Shown: one piece after another, positions 39,301 through 54,300 of the stretch
How positions within the stretch are numbered: position 1 is the stretch's first letter
Layout of the letters: the number at the start of each line of letters is the position of its first letter
NCBI GenBank assembly: GCA_013400975.1
Contig: WBMZ01002999.1
Span: 25,760-89,759 of the forward strand
Length of the DNA: 64,000 bases
From: Atrichornis clamosus
Lineage: Eukaryota; Chordata; Aves; Passeriformes; Menuridae
Reading direction: 5' to 3'
Made by a program: the position numbers and the translations under genes
Notes under the pieces: generated by a model
Told to the model about the DNA's origin: nothing
The model's database searches: none
The model's input: only the letters and a program-made list of their open reading frames with translations

Positions 39301-42300
39301 GTGTTAGATCCACTTACCAATCTCAACCATCCCTTGCCCATGGACAGACAGAACAGACATTGTATCACCTGTATGGGTAGCATCAATAGTTATTAATCAT
39401 TACCTTTTTTTATCAATGAAAAGAAAAAGGATTTTACAGTGAAATTTATGCAACATGTTTTTAGAAATCTGAGTTGAGTCACTTTCTACAATGTTAATTT
39501 CCTTTCATAGATTTTAAGGCAAGTCTAAATCATTGTCTCAAACATGTAAACCATAGAATGGTTTGGGTTGGAAGGGACCTTAAAGATTCCAGCCCACTTG
39601 CCATGGGCAGGGAGTAAATCTACACCTTGTGAGATAAATGCCACCTACAATGTCCAAATTAGATAAAACAAGGAGGTATCAATACAGTTGCCTGATTTTT
39701 CATCGTAATACATATTTGTGGTAAAACTTGGAAAGAAGAGTAATTTGTCGTTTTTGCTTTGCTGAGATACTACAGGTTTCAAAGGGAAGGCAGGGAAAAA
39801 AGGGAACGTACTACATGCCTCTCTAAATGTTCCAACTAGCTAATCCATGATCTCATAGATTGGAAAGATTTCTCGTGGCAAACTGAGAGACAATACTGAG
39901 TCAGATGATTAATCTGCTTCCAGAGTGTATTCCAGTTTTACAGCAATTTATTACTTGAGCTTAGCCAAATGTGAAGAAACGGCTGAAGCAAAGCCAACAA
40001 CAGGATGTGTATGCTGTTTACAAGAATGATTTCAATACTATTTCATTGTATGTAGGCTACAGCTAAGTTACATATTTACACTATAAGTTAGAAGGAAGCC
40101 TATTAAATGCATACTATTTTCTGTAGATTTTTACCTTCTGAAAAACCTTAATCTGAACTCTACATTAATGTGTATGAAATAATTAAAATAGACTTGGCAT
40201 TTCCTCCCCAGAAGAACTACTTTATTAAACATATTCCACCTCTGTATTATGCAGACATTAATTTTGAGGCCATCTTGTCCAGCTCAGACCACAGCAGCAA
40301 CCATGCAGTGGAAACACAAAAGACTGGCAAACAAATTTGAATTTATTCAATCTACATGGCCTCTTTGGAGCCCGAATTAACAGGATAAAACTGTGCATGA
40401 AGTACTTCCAAAACTGATTGTGCTTGCTAGACACTTTTATAACACATTTTTAAAGCAGCATCTCAAAGTCTTTGCAGTATTGTCCCTGTACTTAGACACT
40501 CTGCAGGACATCAGAAATGCAAACCTTATGAGGATAGCAAATTCCAGTGGTGGTCTTTGGCAAAAACTAAAGATAACCCACATGATGGAAAACGTGGCAA
40601 AGGATGGCAGTGAAAAGGCAGCATCAGCTACACACAGAGAAGCTCTTCTTCTAGCATAAAGACATAGACTGTGCCAGCAAGCCTGAACTGAGCTCAACTG
40701 GTAGGAATACCTTCCGTCACTGAGAGATATCATCAAGTGTATCACGTTCTGCACTTCTCCTGAAATCAGCTGGTACAAGTATCCACATTCCTTGGAAATC
40801 ACTATGAACTTCAGGGCCACTACTGGAGCCTTATGAAACTGCACATGGACAGAAAGGAATTCTCCACTCTCAGCCTGCAGTTAACACTATGGCAGAACAG
40901 AGTAGCTGCCTAGAAAGCCATGCCATCAAAGGAGAGAAAGATAAAAATAATATTTATTTTTTAAAAAGCGAACAAATAAAGCACAGTCCTGCAGATAGGG
41001 AGATCCTGAACGTGACCCAGTATACCAGGAAGCAATTAAGAATATTAAAGATGCTACACTTCCAGAAACATCTTCCTCCCCATAAAGGCTAATGGTTTTT
41101 GGACTCCACTAACTGCAAAACTGTCAGATGTGGAACATATCACTCAGCACACATTTGACAAGTTCCCACATCATCACTGAGACCTCATGTAAGTATACTT
41201 CAAGATACTTCAACTATTTCCTTCAAGCACCCTGGGAGTCACATTACCACTAACTTTCAAATGACCTCTCTGCTTCACCTCTCTTGATGCCATATGTTTA
41301 GCTTGAAACTCTATGAATGTGGAAAAACATCCCTCTATGGCAGGCATCTCCTACATCTTCAAAATCCTGCCCTCCCTTTTTGGTTCATTTCATGCACCTT
41401 TGAGTCTGGGGCACAGAAGTCAGACTGACAAGCTATTTGATAGATACAGTCTGTCTGAATTGACAGCAAAAGACAGAAAAAAAAAAACTGGGAAGAGAGA
41501 CAACCATCCAACTTCTCTCAAAATGAGCACAAGTAATTCACTGTGGCACAAAAACAAGGGAATGCAGCCACAACACTGTTGCCAGGCTTCAAAGCAAGAT
41601 TGGAAAGTACCAAGTATTCTCCACGTAGCAGTTTCTGTGGCATAATGTCAGCGGTCATTCACAGACCAGAGTCTCTGTGCAAAGGAACAATGGGAAAATG
41701 AAACAGCAGATTTAGTTTCCTTTGACAACGCCACGCCAAGCTCCTTTGTTGAAAAGATTAGTTGTAGACAGTATTTCACAGACTAAATATCTTTCCTCTG
41801 TTCACTTTTCTAATGCAAAACACTGTACCATACCTGAAACACAGTAGCAACCCTCCAGGCTTGTCTCCTGGGGACAATGACAACCCATATGGGCAACAGC
41901 TTATCACAAAGTCTGGTACATACTGGACTGGCCTGCCAGATTAGAGCTTTCCACCGTGAGAAGCAAGTGGATTTAAAGACCAAAATAATGTTATCCTGTT
42001 TAATCTTGTTATTTTGTGTGGTTAGAGGAAAAAAACAGACAGAATTTTTTAACTACAGGTAAAACAGTAAACATTGTTGCTTTACCTGAAGTTTTGGAAA
42101 TCAAAACTGATTGCCATCTGAATGTCTAATCCTCTGTGTTTTGCTATAAACGTATATATAATAGGATAGAAGTGCAAGCACCATATATACTTTTTTAGAT
42201 GGAAAGTTTTGATTATGAGGAACAAGAAATTACATCTAATCTTTAAACCCAATAGCTACAGGAACAATGCCATCCTAACTATAAGCTTATATATGTATAT

Positions 42301-45300
42301 ACACACACCGTTTTTGAGCAGGTAGGACAACTTTTCAGTTCGTTGTTTTCTAATGCATGTTCTTAAGATAAGAGTGATTAGCAATGCAAGGAGATGTCCT
42401 AGTTGGGTACAATCAAGTACATCTCACACTAAGTAATCTGAATAGACCAGATTAGTTTTTCCATGTCCTCACAAGGTATGTATGTGTAGGAGGAAACGGG
42501 AAGAAAACTCTATCCCACACATCTGCCTAATGCCCTACTCTGGGCTGTACTGGGAATCACAGTAACAGTAATGTAAAGCATCAACTTCTGAAAACAGACC
42601 ACTTCTAAACCATTCTAATAAAAAAATAAGAATCCAAATTTTTTTTTGTCTACTAACATGGACTACAGATAGTTATTTTTGTGAACTAGGTATTTTCCCT
42701 CCTCTAGTACAGCTAGCTATTGCAGTCCAGTATTTATAAAATCCTATTACTGTATGTCTTAGCATTCACTGAGGAATAACTTGTCCTTTTACAGTTTTAC
42801 CACTAGAAACTTAAATACAGGGAATATAATTTCCTAAAATTAGAGGCAGATTTTGAAAGGATAAATCCATAATAGCAATCATCACTCAGAGCCTCACAGC
42901 TGGGAGCACTGCATTCATTAACAAAATGGGAGAGAAGAAAATGATCTTAACAGAACATTCTCAGAAAGTTCCTTGTGGCTAATTAGTTAGGAAACACTGC
43001 AGCAAAATTATAAGCATATGCCCTTGACCTGCCTGTAGCTGTCAAGCTATAGCCAGGAGCTTACTATATTTTACCAAGCAGATGGTAGATTAGCTTCTAC
43101 TTGGAAATCAACCAGTTAAAAATTATCTCTCCCAACAATGCTTCAGTGGAAGATGGAAGAAATTTTTGACACGTTAATAAATTAGAAGAATTTTACCCAG
43201 AAGAGGTCTATCAATGTAAATGCTTTTTTTTAGTTCAGAGCTACTGTGCTGGCTTGGTTGAACACAGAAATCAGTAGAAAATGTTGTAACCAGTTATCAT
43301 TCCTCCACATTATGCTGGGATCAGCCCATACCATTGAAAAAAACCTAAAAACCCCAGCATTGCGAACAGAAACCAGGAGAATAAAGATCACCTTCCGTAG
43401 CATAATATTAATACAAGGATAGTAGTTTGAAAAAAAAGTGACTCCATGGCATCTGCCTGGAGTTAAGACGCTGAAGATACAACCTAACATGAACTTTAAA
43501 TAAAGGGACTAGTAGGGTAATTAAGGTATCAAGGCAGAATAGCTGGGCTGTGTTTTACCATTTTATATTCCCAGTGATGTGCTGAGAATGTACATATATC
43601 ACACCCTCAAGAACAAGAGAAGAAAAATAGATTGTAGAACATGGGAGAACATCTACAATGACTCTCCATCTCCATGTCACAGCTATGGAACAATGTCCAA
43701 GTCATCCTACAAGAGCTGAAAAGGAATGAACTCAAATTTGTCACATGACATAAGGTAAAAAACCATTAGCTTTTGTTTAGCACTACTAGACAAAAAGAAC
43801 CAATATAGATGCAAGATTTGCTTCTCCTAAATGTATTTTAATCCACGTGCAAATAAACACCACACATCAGTTCACAAAAAACATTTTCCTAGAAGCTTTA
43901 TACTGCTTAGTTCAATATCTTTTCACTGTCTTAAAAAACTGTATGTCTCCACTTGATTCTACAATTATGCCATATGCATAAAAGCAAAAAGATTTACTTG
44001 CAGTCAGGAGAGATACAAAAGGCAAGAAAATTGATTTAAAACACCTTTTTAAAGTTACTGATGTTAGCCTGTGATAATGGATTACAAACCATTTTTTTTT
44101 CTTGTTTGTTGTGTACTTAATTATTTTCCTAAAGAAAAGTTGATTCACACTATCAAGAAACAATAACACATATCAGCCAGAAGCTGATCTGCAGTAAAAT
44201 GCAGCCTTTATGTTACATTAAAGACAGCACCATATAAACACTTAAGAAACCACTTAGGTCAGCATACATTTTGTCATTTTCATAATTTCCATATTCAATA
44301 TTTAAATGGCAACTGATACTCAAATTTACTTGGACTATCAGCTTTTTATCTATATTTTTTTATAATCTGCATTTTAATCAAAATTAGAATCATATATGTA
44401 TATCGGTTTTTTAAAACAAATTGAAAAAAACTATTAAACTTCACAAAGACATAAGCAATAAAACACTTTCTCATTTAAGAAATTAAAAATTTACTAAACT
44501 GTGACTACACCAATAGCAAGCAGTCCACAGTTATCAATTTGAAATAGCTTATGTTTTGTCTTATTTTGTAAATGTATCCTCTGAGAAATAAGAATTGGAA
44601 AATATCAGTCTCTAATCAATAGCATTTATTTGTAAGATAAAAACCACGCCCAAACATTCTACATTTACATTTCTTAAAAGCTTATCAGGTTTATTATTTG
44701 TTTTCTGTAGACTCAAACTAAGGGACATAATACAAAGAGAATAAAACATTCCTCCTGCACCTGCAGAAGGGGCCATTGATGTCTAAAGCAGATTTATCAC
44801 TTTTGCAAACTCTGGTTACTTGCTCTCAGCTAGTGGCTTCACTTCCAGCAGTGGGCTGACTTTTCTTCAGAACCCTGCACCTCGTGAATATTTTAGTTTC
44901 TGAAATTAATGCAGTATAATATTAGACTTCATTACAGGTTGTCACAAAGAAAAATCACAATCTAAATATTTAAAGGAAAACTTATTTTAAATTTAGAAAA
45001 CAATTTTAAATCTTCTTTTAAAACCTGTCTTGTTCAGTACTGTCTCTCACAGTAATGTACAATTTTTTTCACTATTGGCAGTGAATGTAGTGCTCATGGG
45101 AAGTACTTGAATGAACTAGTGACAGCCTTGCTTGGATGGCAGAAGTAAAAAAGCATACAGTACACCTACAACAGACTGTCCATCTTCATCTTCAGTAAGG
45201 GTTAAGTCTTCCCATCATTTAATTCCGACAGATATGATACAGAAATATAATTAATAGAAATATAATTTTTATTGTAAAATCATCTGATCATATATTCCCA

Positions 45301-48300
45301 CTCTCCATCAAAAAAACTTTTACTGACATTAAATGCATTAAGAACAAACTGCCCTTGCAAGGACTCAAACGCAGTCAGAGATACCACATTTGGTAGAGTG
45401 TTACGTGTCCTGGTAATAACCAGGCAGATGACTGTCGTAAGGCTTTTTAGGAGAAGGAAGAAAAACGTCCTTTCTGCTCTCCTTACATAAAAAATGATTT
45501 CAGGTTATTTCAGAAAACAGGGAAACATACATAATCTGAAAAATGACTTTGTTAAAAATGCAACTCCTCTAATTGAAGACAATTTGTATTCTTTTTACCT
45601 TTAACTGGGTCTCCTAGCATGAGATCATATACCTATTTTACCACAATGGGGTGCACGGCATTGTCACAAGTTTCACCCAGCTGCTATGCCATTCCCAGCA
45701 CACTGTGCAAGTGTGGTCCTGCCGCCCTGTGAGAGCAAACGAGCTGTACTCCAGGGCTTGTCCCATCCTCCACAGTACTTGGCAATGCTACAACATGCAT
45801 GTTGCCTATTTTTAAAAGAAATTCAGGCTTTCATGGAGGAGGAGATGGAGGAGGAGACAGAGATAAACTATTTTATAGCTTTCATGTTGGGTGAGAAAAG
45901 TTTACAAATACACTTTGATCAACTAATGCAATATTATATCTCCCCAGGGGTACAGAGAGGCCTCAGTAAAAGGGAGAGAGTCAGCAGATGTCTGGTCTGC
46001 CCTTGGCTGGGAACAAGCCCCAAGCCAAGGTCCAAGCAGAGCTTGACTCATGACCATTCCTCTCCTTCAAGGACTTTCTGGGACTGATTTCCTTCTGGCG
46101 GCAGTCAGTACTTCTCCTGTATGAATTTTCATTTGAGAGATTAGATGGTGAAGGCTGTGCAGAGCAAATCCTTTTCCAAAAGCCATCTCCTAATAGCACT
46201 GTGCTGAAAGACTAGTGTGAACAAACCCTGCACAAAGCCTGGCTGATAAGGCTCTTGTAGCCCTGTGATTACTGAGAATCTGAGCTTCAACCTTCATGAT
46301 AAGGTAGAGCCTATCAGCAAAGAAAAACCTTTAAGGCTAGTACAGCCACTCAGCTTTGGGGCAAAAGTTCTCTTGTGCTTTCTTAGCTCTGGATGTGGGT
46401 GGACCTCACATAAGTCAGACTTCTGTATGCAAGTGTACAGACACAAGTTAGGTCAAGTACAGGCACTTGAACTAAATTAATTTAATATTTTAAAGGCACC
46501 ATTTAACAGTACAACCTTTATTTACGATGCAAGAAGGCACATAAAAGCAGTCCTGAACGCAGGTTAGTGGTCTACAAGTGTGTAAAGATTATTGCAGTGA
46601 TAAGATTTGCCCAAAACAACATCCAGGCACAGTAAACTTCTTCAACACAGCAGAGAGCAGAGATTTTCGTGGGCAGTAAGCTGAACACCATACTGAACTT
46701 GAAAATCACTAGATTTATAAGAGATGCAAGAAGGTTGAAACTGGTCAGAAAACATTTCTCACAACTGCACTGAAGAGATAGTTCAGAAAACAGCACCTGC
46801 TTACAGCACATCAATTTTTAAAGTCAGATACGGCAAGCAGGAGATGCCTATTTCAAAATATACTTCATTTTAGCAGAAGACAGTCAAGATTAAAGTCTAG
46901 TACAGTAAAGCTTCATCACAACAATACGTAGTTACATAGAAGACAAAACTTAATAAACAATCTCATGCTAAGGTACACAGATTAGATGGTCATATTCCCA
47001 AAAACTTAACATGAACACTTAGGAAACCCCCCAGAAGTCAGACTCCTTCCACAGTAGAGAAGTCTGAGCCGCAGAGCTACAGCTTCCCTGGGCCAGTGAC
47101 CCAACTCCTCACACTCAATGGTCTTATTTGTAACAGTTTCCAAATGTTGATTCTTCACCAAAAACAAGCATACAAGCCAAAATGAAAAGAATGGAAAATC
47201 TGGTTGATCAGGCATCTCATTACACTCAAGCCAACTGCTGTAGCAGTGAGTGTCACTAAGACAAAGGGGTCATGCACTCCAGAAAATCTATCCGCACCTC
47301 CCCTTTCTTTCCTATTACGTGGAAACAAGACAGCTTCATAGGCACACTATCAAGTAAAAGCAAAACAAAACAAAACCAAAGGCAAACAAATGAACAACTT
47401 GGTCCCCCAAAAATCCACACAAGAATAAACCCAAACACAAATATTTAACTGAAAACCACATTTTGAGCAGTCATGCACAAAGTGTGATAGTTCATGCTTC
47501 CCTATTAATTAAAAGAGAAAAATTTCTAGAAAAATCTTTTTTTTTTCTTACTGTATTGCGAAGTAGTTCAATGCCCTACTAGCTCCCCTTGCACAAAAAA
47601 GAGAAGCTTCTGAACTTGGTATCAAATTTACTGGTTTTATATTTACTGCATTTCAAAATTACATTAAATATGTTTATTGGATTTATTTGACTCCAGGAAA
47701 GTCTGTCTTCTGAAATGAATGAGGCATAATTCCTATGAAAGCTATAGGGAATGATGAAATAATTAAAAAATATTTGAACACATGAATAAAACAGTTTCAG
47801 TTTAAGCTTCATTATGCAGCTTTAGTTATAACATTTTCTAACTTCCCAGAGCGTAAAAAAGAAAGCTTAATAATTTTTCTAGTTTTTCCAGAGGTGTTAG
47901 AACTTTCTATCTGCTTGTCACTTCATCCACAGAAATAACCAACAGCAAGGAAAGTGCATCAGCATATAGGGATCTGTACCAGATGATGAAAAATCGCACA
48001 CTTTCTTTCATGGACAATTGCCTATAGCAGAGTAAAGGCAAGTCCCAAGAATTTCCCAAGCATTTCCTCACAAACTCTGCAAGACACTACCCTCTCATGG
48101 TGCAGGTTCTGGAGTCTTCTGCCCTTCAACCTGCTCAGGGTTTGCTGAGGCACCAGAACGGGTTGCCCAGAGAAGCTGCAGATGCCCCATTTTTGGAAAT
48201 GTTCAAAGTCAGGTTGGATGGGGCTTTGAGAAACCTGATCTAGTGGAAGTTGTCCCCCATCTCCATCATCAGTAAAATCTACCCAGCCCTACCCCTGCAG

Positions 48301-51300
48301 CCCTCAGTCAGGGTCTCATCAGCTGTTCTGTGGGGCTAAAGGCTACACAGTCAGGCATGGCAAAGGCTGGAGGACATTCAGCTGTGCTGCTGAGACCTGT
48401 ACATAAAGCTTGATTAGCATCAGTGCTATGAGAGACTACAGCAAACTCAGCAGAAACATCTGCTATTTTGGCAGCTCACATCTGATTTCTGAAAGACCTG
48501 GAACCTGACAAACAGGACAGGGCAGCAGTGTGGTGGGTAAAGGGTCCCCCCACAGTGATGAGTCCTCCAGAACTCGGTCTGACCTCCTCTCAAGAAATTA
48601 AAATGGTGCTAAAAATTAGCAGAGAAAGTAGTATCTAAAAACCTCCAGCACGGACCAGGCCCTCACAACTGCCTCTCGACTGCCCACAGACAAGTCCCTG
48701 CAATACAGGCAGCTGTTGCTTCTCCCAGCTCATTGGAAGAGATTGCCCCATATCTCAAGTCAGTACATGCAGGGATACCTTCATCCCTGTGAGCTGCATT
48801 CAGGAGTCACGGTCCCAGGGTGAGTGACTGCCACCAGTAGGTACTGCAGAGAGCTGGCAGCACTGCCACGCTGGAACCTCAGGGGGCTTCAGCAGGTAGG
48901 AGTGGGTCTCTGTTGTGGGAAAGAGCTGGGATCCAGAGTGCATGTGGAAAGTATGGAAACCGGCTCCCAGATAGCACAGCACACGGAACATGCACAAAAC
49001 CCAATGCATGCAGCCAGAAACATGGCAAGAGGAGACAGGGGCAGTTGCCACTTCCTGAACCCAGTTCTGCTGCCACCAGTACATTTGGCTTGCTGTTGAC
49101 ACCCTGCCAAATTAAGCTGAATATCCCCAAATTCCACAGGAATACTAAATGCCATTTATCTTCCGCTTTATGCATATCTCCCCATAATCCATTTACCTGT
49201 GGACTTATTATAAAATTCATACACTACAGCTAGATCAAGGTCCTGCTCCATCTTCACTCCCTCTGCCCATTCCTCCTCCTCCATCTCAATACAAACTACA
49301 AAAACCATCCGCTCCTTTAGCTATTTTTTCCTGCACCCTCAACAGGTTGCAAAGGCAGGAAGGGTAATGTTCAGAATGTACAGTGCAAGAAAAAGCTTAG
49401 TATTCCAGACAGTTAATTTGAAAGTGAATAAATAAGACACTGGGCATAACTGGAAGCTAATACACACAATTCTAAGATTATACCCATAATGTGCTGTATT
49501 AAGAATATCCTACCGAGGCAAAGGAGTTATTCAGAAAAAGAAATGAGAGTGCCAGTAGCTTTGTCCAGCTTCCCTTGAATTATTTCAAATGGATACAATC
49601 CATTTTCACTTTAAAACCTCTGCTTTACGCAACTGTTCAGAGGGCTTCATCTTCAGTGCAACACTGCTTAAAGAAAAATGGATACAAACCTGCATATCAT
49701 TTATATCTAATGCCTTGCCAACCCACACCTTCTTTTTACTATCTAATTATAATGTGCAAGCCTGTCAAAAGTGTCAAAAGCTTTTTTTTAAGCTGCTACT
49801 TTTATCATCTGAAAGATGCCATCACTTTAACAATGCTCATTTGTTTTCCAAGGTTTGTGTCTACAAAAGGTCAGAAGAATCCCCTGGACCTAACTGCACT
49901 CTGCACCAGTCACCTTGGGAGGAGCCTTGAGGGAGTTTATTTGACTGCTTCACATTTCTACTCCCACAGCTGTGGAAGTGGGAATTCTGCTCCTACAGAT
50001 TGCACCATATAACAACTGACATTAAGTATGCAGCTCTCAACCACAGCTCCATAAAGGACAGGTAACATGGACTAGTAAGAGCAACAATGTGTCAATTTTT
50101 CCCTGTCATAGCTGGAAAAAAACCAGGAAAGATCTCACAACTGTGCAAGTTGCTGACTTGTCAGCAGAGTAACAGAATTGCTGTTTGCAGAACTAAGTAA
50201 CTTTAAATTTTTATACAAGTCTATCTATGCAGCAGAACAAAAGGTACTACAATAAACTGCATGTAAAACCAGATAAATTTATCTTAAAAAGTGTAAATAA
50301 GTTTTTACTAAAAAAATCTTACTACTACACTTACAGTAAAGATAAAGCTTCCACAGTGCACAGTCTTTGCAACACAGAACAACACAGACAGCTTGGTAAA
50401 TTGAGCAATGGCTGCATAACACCACTTGTTTTAAAATCACTTTATGTATTTTAGCCATTACTTAATCTAGTAAGCTTAGTTAATATAAACCAGTGTAGTG
50501 TCAGAAATACTCTACACCACAGCTGGAAACCTCCAGACAGAAAGACGTTCGCCATGTCACAATCAAGATGTTTGAACTTGCTTTTTTTTCCTCCCTAATG
50601 TATTTGTCCTAATTTACTACAAGACACTTATTTCAAGGGGGACAGACTAGAAAAAGTAAGGAATAGCCAGGAAAAGGTGGCCTGTATCTATTTCATTCTT
50701 GTGGGAAGTACACGAGCAGTGCTGACATAGCATCTGAAGAGCCTTGCTAGGAAAGGTGAAGGTAAGGTGCTTGCAGTTTGGGATACTGACTGCCACAGAC
50801 ATGGCAATTGTTTGCTTGCTGAGCAGGGGACTGGGAGACACTATGTAGAACCAGGACAACAAAGAACCAAAACCTTTTTTTCCCCCAAATACTTTTCCTT
50901 GCCTTTTCTGGTATTTGTCAGTGGTCCATTAGGCAACATCTAAGAAAACTGGGCTGCAACATCTTCTCCTTGAATCTCTTGTTCCACTTCTTAAATGGAT
51001 TAACTAGTTCCTAATGCCAGATATTAAAACACTGACAAAATGTATGTGGCTTTCCACACCATTGATTTTAGCAATTGTTCTAAATTAACACCAAACCACA
51101 AAAGAGCCAGTCTTAGCAATTCTGTAATTTTAGGGTCTTTACTAAAAATCAACTGTTTCACTTGTGTTAAAATATCTGCATGATGGAAAGAAAGAAAATG
51201 TCAAAAGCATGAATTTTATTATCCTTCTCCTTGCCTCCAGAGAGGCTTCAGCCAGGCAACAGCTACTTCAAAGCTTCACATCACACATGCCTAGAGACTT

Positions 51301-54300
51301 AAACCAAGAGAAGCAACTGCCAAATTCAGGAGGCAGTGAAAGGCTTAGATTTAGAGGGCTCCCTGAGGCTAAACATTTTTTTAAATTAAATACTCAAAAA
51401 TGAAAACTAGAAAGGAGGAAAAGCCCTGAAGTTACTCCCTCCTGGAACAATAAGTACACAGATCTCTCATAACCTTCTGAGTCACAACTACCAAGGTTAA
51501 TAACCCAGCATCAACCAAATGGTTTCTGGGCTTCACAAAATCCCACAGAGCCTTGCAGGAACCACTGGAGCTGCTTTAGGCTTATTTAATCTTTTTGGAA
51601 ACAGAGTAAACTAACAGGACACATAACTGCTTTCTCTCAAGTGCAAAGTTTTTAATCCAGGCCTTCCTACATGGGACCACTGAAGATAATTACTAGCTCC
51701 TGTAAGAGGATTTGTCTTTAAATTCCTCAATGCACAGAGATCTTGTGGATCTTACTCTTCTCCTTGCAATGAGTCTACTGTAATCAAAAGAAATGCTTCT
51801 GCTGCAGTCAGCCAGACTTGATTCGGAGAACAAAGTAGCAGCATCACACTGATGATGTTTGTTACTGAGTGATTCTGGTTTTAGGGTACGCCTTTTTCTG
51901 AAAAGTTGTGGAACAATCTTATCAACATGCTCCTGAAACCAGTATGTTCCCAGGTAAAGTAATGTAAGAAAAAAGAGGTCATTGTTCTTTTGATAGAAAT
52001 ATTATTTCTATTTCAAAAGTATAAAGGAAAATTCTAAGAAATATGTAGTTATAAATTTCTAAAGTGCAAGAGAAAAGGTAGCTGATATTCAATTACTAAT
52101 TAAAATTTGTGTTCAAAAAATATTGAGTACACCTGTGTGCCTGGGGCTAACTGTGAATTTTTTTTTTTTGTAATTGAATATCATGTGATATTCTGCAAAG
52201 CACATAAGAAGAATAACAAAAGATTGAGATTCATAGTTTCCAGGGAGGAAAAAACCCAACAAAACACAAAGAGGCACACAAGAAAAGCAACCAAAAAAGC
52301 TAAACATTCACCAAAGAAAGACAGGAACCTCAATGGTAAAAAATTTATGTTAGTCCACTCTGCTTAGAATGGGTAACTGGACTGAAAATTAAATTTATGA
52401 TGCATAGGCAATTTTCCACTTCTATCACTCTTTGATTCAATTTTCACTCATATTTTTAGCAGTCAAAAAGTACTTTCTCTCTTTATTAGTCTTCCAGCAG
52501 CTGCATGTCTCTCCCTTGTACTGCCTTATATATTGTTTTAGAAGTTTGCCTACCACTACGATGCCTGGCAGAACAGAGAAAAAAAGGGGATGACTTTTAC
52601 CTGCTACAATACAGAACAGATGGGCAACACTTCTAACTTGGATTAATTTATTGATGCTGTGCAACACATGGTGCCACAAGCAGCTGCAATGACAAAAGCA
52701 ACAGTCCAGTTCCACAAGACACAATGGCCATTCTAGAAGCCCCCAGTCTGCCTGCAGCACCCACTACTCCTACAATTTATCTTCTGCTGCCTCTGGAAGC
52801 TGATTTAATTCTCCGACTTGGTGGAAAACTAACCCAACAAAAGCAAAACCAAGGTACCACACACGGATACTGCATATTTTTCTTCTGTTTTTCTGTTATG
52901 TTAGCATGTTAAAATTAACTTTGACAATTGAGTCTAAGTGGGTAAAACCACAGACAGCATGTGAAGGAAGGGAAAGCAAGACCTTCCAACCAAGCAGCCA
53001 CACTATAGGGTGGCTTACCGGCCCAAGCTGAAAATGGAAACGGACAGTGGGGTGGGGGCATCAGATTTGCCTTCAAGACCAGAATCCACTTAGTCTCCTG
53101 AATTTTACACCACTATCTTCCAGCTCCCACAGCTTTCTGGTTTATTAACCTTTACTCCCAAGCAACCCTATACACCCTCTTACCACATAACATCTAAGGA
53201 CCCAGACTGTCTTCTGTAACTTCCCTTAGTCTCCCCACCTATGTTACTTTGTATTCTTTCATTTCATCGCAACAGTTGAAACATTATCACATAGTGTTAC
53301 TCACCTTCAAAGTTAGTAAAATAATTGTATTACATCAGTATGCATCAGAAACAAGGTAGATTTTTATTTTTAAAGAGCAGATAAAATGACAAAGTGCTCT
53401 TTCAATTCATCTTTGTCCTGCGGGAGGGTGAAAAGTGGTAGGTTGTCTTCATATAGAGTCCCCCTATTTAAACAAAATTTAGAAATAAGCACACCAATCA
53501 CTGTGAATATGTTTTCACAGAAGAAGCTACAAGCAAGGGTATCTTACCAAAAAATGACAGTTACAGAACAGAATCTCTCAAATAACTTACACATGAAGAA
53601 ATTCTGGAATAAATCACACTACTTTGTTCATTGCTGTAAAGTTGCACCTTAATGCCTTATAACCCTGTGCTCCATAAAAAATGAGTGAGTAGATACAAAT
53701 ATATTGCTCTCGGGAGACCATACCAACAAACATGTTTTCCAACTTGCATGAATTTTAGTTATACAGCATTCACTTAACACAACAGCAACCATTTTTCAAT
53801 TCCATAGCTGAACATTTAATCCCATAACTAAGTTGTTTAACCTTTTCATAAAACCAAAACAAAGGATCCAGGTCATAAAAGAAAGCTGAAATACCATTCA
53901 AATAACTAACAATGTAATTCAGCTATAAATTTGTTCCAAAAGACTACCAGTGTGATAGTCAGAAACAGTATTTTTCAGGCTTGTACAGATAATATGCTTA
54001 TTCAAAGTCTTTCAAATAACAGATTGTCCAAAGAAGCAAAAACAATCTAAGCAAAACCCCCCATACGACAATCAATAATAATGGGGGTAGGGAATCCCAT
54101 AACCAAAGTCCTTACTATTTGTATCCTGTTTATGCAATTTTAAAAAGAGGTGGAAGGAGGAAACACCAAGCTATTAAATAATAAAAAGGACAGGTAGACA
54201 GCTACACCCATTCCCTTACCTCCCTCTGCCTTAAAAATGACTGGGCTTAGATCTTTCAGTAAAGCAGAACTGTTACAAATGTCTTGGGTTTAGTTCTGCC

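Noticed and set aside
40437..40844. 135-codon minus-strand open frame in intron 1
   Set aside because: Its length is within chance expectation for this amount of sequence, and no motif, start context or splice sites support it.
42059..42120. Possible exon before a GTAAAG donor in intron 1
   Set aside because: It has no convincing pyrimidine tract or acceptor upstream.
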